NCBI GenBank assembly: GCA_016793585.1
Contig: JAEUJR010000037.1
Span: 1-12,057, forward strand
DNA: 12,057 nt
Direction: 5' to 3'
Origin: Archangium sp.
GTDB lineage: Bacteria; Myxococcota; Myxococcia; Myxococcales; Myxococcaceae
Shown here: positions 5,933 through 12,057 of the stretch, in pieces
How positions within the stretch are numbered: position 1 is the first letter of the stretch
Layout: each line of letters starts with the position of its first letter
Notes under the pieces: generated by a model
Told to the model about the DNA's origin: nothing
The model's input: the letters and a program-made list of their open reading frames with translations, nothing else
The model's database searches: none
Position numbers and translations under genes: made by a program

Positions 5933-6447
5933 GGCTCGACGCGCGCGCAGGCGATCGTCAGGCCCTCGAGGCGCTCCTTCGCGAGACGACCCCCGACCTG
6001 CGCCGCTTCGCGAACCGGGTCTGCCGCTCCGGCGCCGACGCTGAAGACGCCGTGCAGCACGTGCTGGTGAACGTCTCGCTTCGCATCGATGGGCTCGAGG
6101 GTATTCAGCGCTTCACCTCGTGGGCCTTCGCCGTCATTCGCAACGAGTGCACCCGCGCCCTCTCGGTCGCCACGAGGTGGCTCCGCACGGCACCGCCCGA
6201 GCCCCAGACTCCCGCCGACCCGCATCAGCAGGTGGAGCGGCGCGAGCTGCTCGAGCTCGTCGTCGAGGCGATTCGAGAGCTGCCTGCGCCGCTGCGTGAA
6301 GTGCTCGTGCTGCGTGAGCTCGAAGGCGTCGACACGGCGAGCTGCGCGGCCCAACTCGGCATCTCCGAGGCGAACGTGAAGGTGCGGCTCCACCGCGCCC
6401 GGGCCCACCTGCGAGAACGTCTCGTGAAGGCCGAGGTCGGGCTTTGA
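5929..6447 (+). CDS. ECF-family RNA polymerase sigma factor
   Basis: 172 aa, starting at GTG inside the GTGA overlap with the DUF2892-like gene. Region 2 is at about residues 22-80, with the region 2.2-type core AEDAVQHVLVNV and SWAFAVIRNECTRAL. A polar, Pro-rich linker runs from ~86-104. Region 4 is at about 107-166: LPAPLREVLVLRELEGVDTA, the turn QLGISEANVKVRLHRA, and a basic end. Length and domain order are those of a minimal ECF (σ70 group 4) factor, which directs RNA polymerase to a stress regulon. No zinc-binding anti-sigma gene follows; the only coupled partner is the upstream membrane protein. No convincing autoregulated promoter was found in the 70 bp before that operon. Identification as ECF is secure; the regulon is unknown. 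Confidence 0.92.
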   Translation: MRLDARAGDRQALEALLRETTPDLRRFANRVCRSGADAEDAVQHVLVNVSLRIDGLEGIQRFTSWAFAVIRNECTRALSVATRWLRTAPPEPQTPADPHQQVERRELLELVVEAIRELPAPLREVLVLRELEGVDTASCAAQLGISEANVKVRLHRARAHLRERLVKAEVGL

Positions 6448-6462
6448 CGCGTAACTGATGGC

Positions 6463-6479
6463 AGGCACAACAACTGCTT
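6463..6479 (+). promoter_or_regulatory. σ54 (RpoN)-type -24/-12 promoter upstream of glgP
   Basis: The 66-bp gap between the ECF gene and glgP contains GGCAC (6464-6468), five bases, then CTGCT (6474-6478). The GG (6464-6465) and GC (6476-6477) are offset by 12 bases, the invariant spacing of σ54 promoters, and the sequence matches the consensus TGGCAC-N5-TTGC(A/T) except for A for the first T and C for the first T of the -12 box. The predicted transcription start would be near 6489, about 25 bases before the annotated ATG. σ54 promoters are common in myxobacteria. No enhancer-binding site was identified. Confidence 0.45.
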
Positions 6480-6513
6480 CGCAGCGCTCCAGCGGTCGAG
6501 TAATCGCAGGGCC

Positions 6514-8979
<2,466 letters not shown>

Positions 8980-9006
8980 CCCCGGCCGTGTGACAAGAGC
9001 GCCCGC

Positions 9007-10896
9007 ATGAGTGCCACCATCACCACGCCTCCCGACTTCGCGAAGCAGTTGATCGCCGTGCTGCCGAAGCTGCTCGCGCCCGGCGCCACACCCGACGACT
9101 GGGACGTCGAAGCGACGACCTACGATCTGAACCGGTTTCGCAACGAGGCCGACTTCGTTCAGCGCTTCTTCGAGGTCGTCGCCGAGCTCGCGAAGGGCGC
9201 TCCGGCTGATGCGGCGACCGTTCGCGCGAAGCTGGCGAGCTGTGGCCTGCCGTCGGACTACGCGCGCCTGGGGCAGCCGCTGTCGACGGTGGTGGAGCTG
9301 CTCGTGCAGAGCCAGAGCGGCGCCCGACGGGCGATCGCGTTCGCGTCACGCACCAAGCCGTACCTGTCGATCGCCGAGTCGTACGCCACGCCGGCGCGCA
9401 CGGTGCGCATCTTCACGCCGGGAACGCTGCCGTTGTCGGCCGACAAGAAGGCCGCGCTGCGGGCAGGGAACGTCGAGCTGCACGAAGGGCACCGTGGGGC
9501 GATTCCCGCGGCTGCTGGGAATGCGCTGACGGTCTTCGTCGCCGAGAACACCTCGCTCGTCTCGAACCGGGCAGGCCTCGTCGTCGACGCCATCGTGATT
9601 CCCGTCGAGGGTGGCGGCATCACGCTGCTCGAGAACGACGCGATCGATCCGCACGCGCTCCAGCTGGTTCGCAAACGCACGGCTGCCGCATTGCTCGCCG
9701 TCGATTCACGCGCCGAGCTCTCGCGGATCGCGGGGCTCCCTGTCGCTCCGCGCGTCGAGTCCACTCACGCCGAGTGCGAAGCGTTGCTGCGTGGCCTGTT
9801 CCCCGAGCTGCGCGCGAGCGCGATCTTCCACACGGGCCTCGCGGCAGAAGCAGCAGTCTTCAGCGCCGCCGCACGCCTGCTCGACGCCAAACGGCCCGTG
9901 AAGCTGCTGTACGCAGAGAACGGTTACGGCGGCACCTGTCAGCTCATCGCCGAGCTGCTCAAGCGCGACGGCGTGGTGGAGCCCGTGCCCCTCCCTGTAC
10001 TCACAGCCGATGGCAGCAACACCACGCTCGTGGAGCGAATGATCGCCTCCATCGAGAGCCTCAACGGCGCGCCGGCGGTGCTGTTCCTCGAGACGCCCAC
10101 GAACCCGCAGCTGCAGGTGCACGACTTTCCCCGGCTCTTCGCTGCACTGCGGGCGTACCAGACGAAACACGGCCTGCAGCTGCCCGTGCTCGCCGACACG
10201 ACGCTCGCGCCGATGTTCCCGCTGCTCGCCCAGCCGTATGCGCAGAACTGGCCGTGCGTCATCATCAAGAGCGGCTCGAAGTACTTCACGAAGGGCAAGG
10301 CCACGCTCGGCGTCGCCTTCGCCTCGGAGCACCCGCTCGCGCTCGGCATCATCGAGCACGCCAAGGCCTACGGACGCGACGCCGACACGGCCGCGAGGCC
10401 GACGCAGCTGCACGCGCTCGCTGAAGGCCTGAGAGATCTGCCGCAGCGAATGGCGAGCATCGCGAAGAACACGACCCAGCTCGCTGCGGGCCTTCGTGAA
10501 GCGCTCCGCAAACGCGGTCACGACCTGCTGCTCTACACCATCGACGACGCCGACATCGCGCGCGGGCTCGCCAGCGGCGTGCTCTCGTTCTACCTGCCGG
10601 CCGCTCCGACGACGCACGCCGACCTGGTCGATGAGTTCGTCGATGAGCTGCTCGAGAAGGCGCCGACGCTGGTGAAGAACCGCGTCAGCTATGGGCAGTC
10701 GACCGGCGGCGGGAAGCCCGACTTTTTCTACGTGATCAACCCGCAGGAATCGACGCAGGGCGCGCTCTCGGCCGCGGTGAAGGCGGCCCAGAAGCGCAAC
10801 AACGTGCAGATCTGCCGCATCTCGGTGCCCGAGCACGCCGATGTTCCCGGGCTGCTCCGCGTCGTCGAGGGCTTCCTCGCGCGCAAGTACGCCTGA
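9007..10896 (+). CDS. two-domain protein: unrecognised N-terminal domain plus Cys/Met-metabolism PLP-dependent enzyme
   Basis: 629 aa, about 230 longer than usual members of the cystathionine γ-synthase fold-type I family. The C-terminal part (~236-629) carries the family landmarks: FHTGLAAEAAVF (274-285, the SGMAA position), GYGGTCQLI with the PLP-stacking-type Tyr307, LETPTNPQ (361-368), ADTTLAP with the ring-nitrogen Asp397, KSGSKYF with the Schiff-base Lys425, and CRISVPE with the carboxylate-binding-type Arg604. Two things are atypical: the usual GH-x-D after the lysine is replaced by FTKGKATLG, and no clear YSR motif precedes the SGMAA position (LSRIAG at 238-243 is the best candidate). 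Residues 1-235 are soluble, alternate helix-like and strand-like stretches, and match nothing I know. The gene starts 27 bp after glgP with a weak AAGAG, so it may share its transcript. The substrate cannot be told from sequence; a lyase, synthase or sulfhydrylase is possible. Confidence 0.85.
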   Translation: MSATITTPPDFAKQLIAVLPKLLAPGATPDDWDVEATTYDLNRFRNEADFVQRFFEVVAELAKGAPADAATVRAKLASCGLPSDYARLGQPLSTVVELLVQSQSGARRAIAFASRTKPYLSIAESYATPARTVRIFTPGTLPLSADKKAALRAGNVELHEGHRGAIPAAAGNALTVFVAENTSLVSNRAGLVVDAIVIPVEGGGITLLENDAIDPHALQLVRKRTAAALLAVDSRAELSRIAGLPVAPRVESTHAECEALLRGLFPELRASAIFHTGLAAEAAVFSAAARLLDAKRPVKLLYAENGYGGTCQLIAELLKRDGVVEPVPLPVLTADGSNTTLVERMIASIESLNGAPAVLFLETPTNPQLQVHDFPRLFAALRAYQTKHGLQLPVLADTTLAPMFPLLAQPYAQNWPCVIIKSGSKYFTKGKATLGVAFASEHPLALGIIEHAKAYGRDADTAARPTQLHALAEGLRDLPQRMASIAKNTTQLAAGLREALRKRGHDLLLYTIDDADIARGLASGVLSFYLPAAPTTHADLVDEFVDELLEKAPTLVKNRVSYGQSTGGGKPDFFYVINPQESTQGALSAAVKAAQKRNNVQICRISVPEHADVPGLLRVVEGFLARKYA

Positions 10897-10902
10897 GCGG
10901 CT

Positions 10903-12057
10903 TCAGGGCGTGCAGGCCGGCCGGTAGCGCACCGTGAGCGTCTTGCCGGGTTCGAGCGCGTAGAGCGGCTCGAGCAGGAACGCGTTTCGCGCAACGTCGA
11001 ACGACCAGGTGGGCAGGTTCTGACCGTCGAGATACGGCACGGCGATGCCGTCGACCTGAACGTCGAAGCCGCCGTCAGCCGGGCCGGGGCTCGAAAGCGA
11101 GAACGACGTGCGAAAGCCGAACGCTGGCGGCGCGAGGCCCCCGTCGGGCGCGCAGATGCTCTGGGTCGCACCGAAGGTGCTGCCGACCGCCGCACGCAGG
11201 GCCGCGTCGTCGGGAGCCGTGCACCCCGGCGTGAACCGCCCAATCGCGCTCACCACGAGCTGACCCGGCGCCTTGCCTGCAACCGCCCCGAGCACTCTCG
11301 TCCACGCAGGCGCGTCGCCTGCGAGCTGCTCGAGGGAGTTCTGCACACAGATGATCCCCAGCCCCGCGTTCGGGCGCAGCCACCCAGCATCAGCCGACAG
11401 CACCTCGGTCGCGCGCGCCAGACAGCTCTGCGTTCCCGCGCCCATCTCACCCAGCGAGAGCTTCTGCGCCACCCGCTGCTGCAGCATCGGGGTCGCGGCC
11501 GTGAGCACCACCGGCGCCGATGGCGACTCCTGAACGAGGCCGCCACCATCGGCGCTGCCCGCAATCACCGCGAGCCGGTAGTCGACGTTCGACGAGACCC
11601 AGTACTGCAGCAGGCCAGGAACGCTGCTCGAGAGCCACTGCTGGGTCGCCGCCATTCCCGGGCCATTCGACATCACGAACAGCGTGTCGTTGAGCGGAAC
11701 GGCCGCCGAAGAGAACGTGTCGGTCACGTCGGCGCTCATCGCGCCGACGCCACGCAGGCTGACCGAGAAGAGGCCGCCGGCCGACGAGCTGAGCGTCAAC
11801 GTCGCCTGGCGAGCGCCGAGCGTGGGCGGTGAGAAGCGCACCGGCAACTCGACGACGCCGAGCGCTGGAACCGTGAGCGATGAAGGAGCGCTGAAGGGCG
11901 TGGGCGCGGTGATCGAGAGCGTCTGCACGACGCTGCAACGATTCCACACCGTGAGCGGACGAACGAGCGCGCAGCCTGCAGCGACCTCACCGAACTCGAG
12001 CGCGCTGGGGAGCATGACGATGGAGCCCGCGCTGCAGACGCCGGCGTCGCTCGCACT
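10903..12057 (-). CDS. exported choice-of-anchor-D (ASH)/VWA-like protein, C-terminal part (5' end outside window)
   Basis: The frame is open from the window edge to a TGA at 10903-10905, so the gene continues beyond the window; a Met at 12015 is probably internal, since a Cys-containing segment (SDAGVCSAG) precedes it in frame. Residues are numbered from that Met. Residues ~4-92 form an ASH/choice-of-anchor-D β sandwich (LEFGEVAAGC, LPVRFSPPTLGARQATLTL, VSLRGVGA). Residues ~98-265 follow the plan of the VWA-like domains of myxobacterial surface proteins, but the metal site, normally DNSGSM, reads SNGPGM (116-121), so the MIDAS Asp and Ser residues are missing. The C-terminal region (~300-370) has β-like repeats ending LEPGKTLTVRYRPACTP. 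Cysteines at 15, 27, 198, 223, 265, 288 and 368 fit an extracytoplasmic protein. The function is unknown. It converges on the PLP gene with only 6 bp between stop codons. Confidence 0.8.
   Translation of the reverse strand, partial: SASDAGVCSAGSIVMLPSALEFGEVAAGCALVRPLTVWNRCSVVQTLSITAPTPFSAPSSLTVPALGVVELPVRFSPPTLGARQATLTLSSSAGGLFSVSLRGVGAMSADVTDTFSSAAVPLNDTLFVMSNGPGMAATQQWLSSSVPGLLQYWVSSNVDYRLAVIAGSADGGGLVQESPSAPVVLTAATPMLQQRVAQKLSLGEMGAGTQSCLARATEVLSADAGWLRPNAGLGIICVQNSLEQLAGDAPAWTRVLGAVAGKAPGQLVVSAIGRFTPGCTAPDDAALRAAVGSTFGATQSICAPDGGLAPPAFGFRTSFSLSSPGPADGGFDVQVDGIAVPYLDGQNLPTWSFDVARNAFLLEPLYALEPGKTLTVRYRPACTP

Noticed and set aside
9706..10836. A 376-aa open frame on the minus strand inside the PLP gene
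   Set aside because: Antisense shadow of a gene with clear PLP-enzyme motifs; its composition is Arg/Glu/Leu-rich and featureless.

Overview
The window is high-GC, densely packed bacterial chromosome. Several features point to a myxobacterium (Myxococcota, formerly Deltaproteobacteria): an Hsp70 fused to a Myxococcus-type degenerate PilZ domain, a choice-of-anchor-D/von Willebrand-like surface protein rich in Asp-Gly-Gly, several small lipoproteins, a σ54-like promoter, and strong G/C third-position bias. This is inferred from gene content; there is no rRNA or other direct taxonomic marker. I see no CRISPR array, insertion sequence, tRNA or prophage gene.

Layout. (1) 1-876: the 3' end of alaS (alanyl-tRNA synthetase), overlapping by one base the start of a 200-aa lipoprotein gene. 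(2) 877-1061: a non-coding stretch with a 22-bp perfect direct repeat flanking an imperfect 18-bp inverted repeat. (3) 1062-3919: a 688-aa PilZ-like/lidless-Hsp70 fusion, coupled by a GTGA stop/start overlap to an EI24/CysZ-like multi-pass membrane protein. (4) 3951-5622: a divergent pair, a 149-aa Cys-rich lipoprotein on the minus strand and an exported MepM-type M23 peptidoglycan endopeptidase on the plus strand, sharing an 82-bp intergenic region. (5) 5693-6447: a 79-aa DUF2892-like membrane protein with a CPAC motif, coupled by GTGA overlap to an ECF sigma factor. (6) 6463-10896: a σ54-like promoter, glycogen phosphorylase (glgP), and 27 bp later a 629-aa protein whose C-terminal half is a cystathionine-γ-synthase-like PLP enzyme and whose N-terminal ~235 residues I do not recognise. 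(7) 10903-12057, minus strand: the C-terminal part of an exported ASH/VWA-like protein, running off the window and convergent with the PLP gene across 6 bp.

How the genes fit together. The window looks like several short transcription units rather than one pathway. The clearest functional couplings are the two GTGA overlaps (Hsp70 with EI24; DUF2892-like protein with ECF sigma factor) and the glgP-PLP tandem. Envelope biology recurs: two lipoproteins, a murein hydrolase, two membrane proteins and one exported protein. The most unusual items are the PilZ-Hsp70 fusion with its membrane partner, the PLP enzyme with an orphan N-terminal domain, the σ54-like signal before glgP, and a VWA-like domain whose metal-site motif has been lost.
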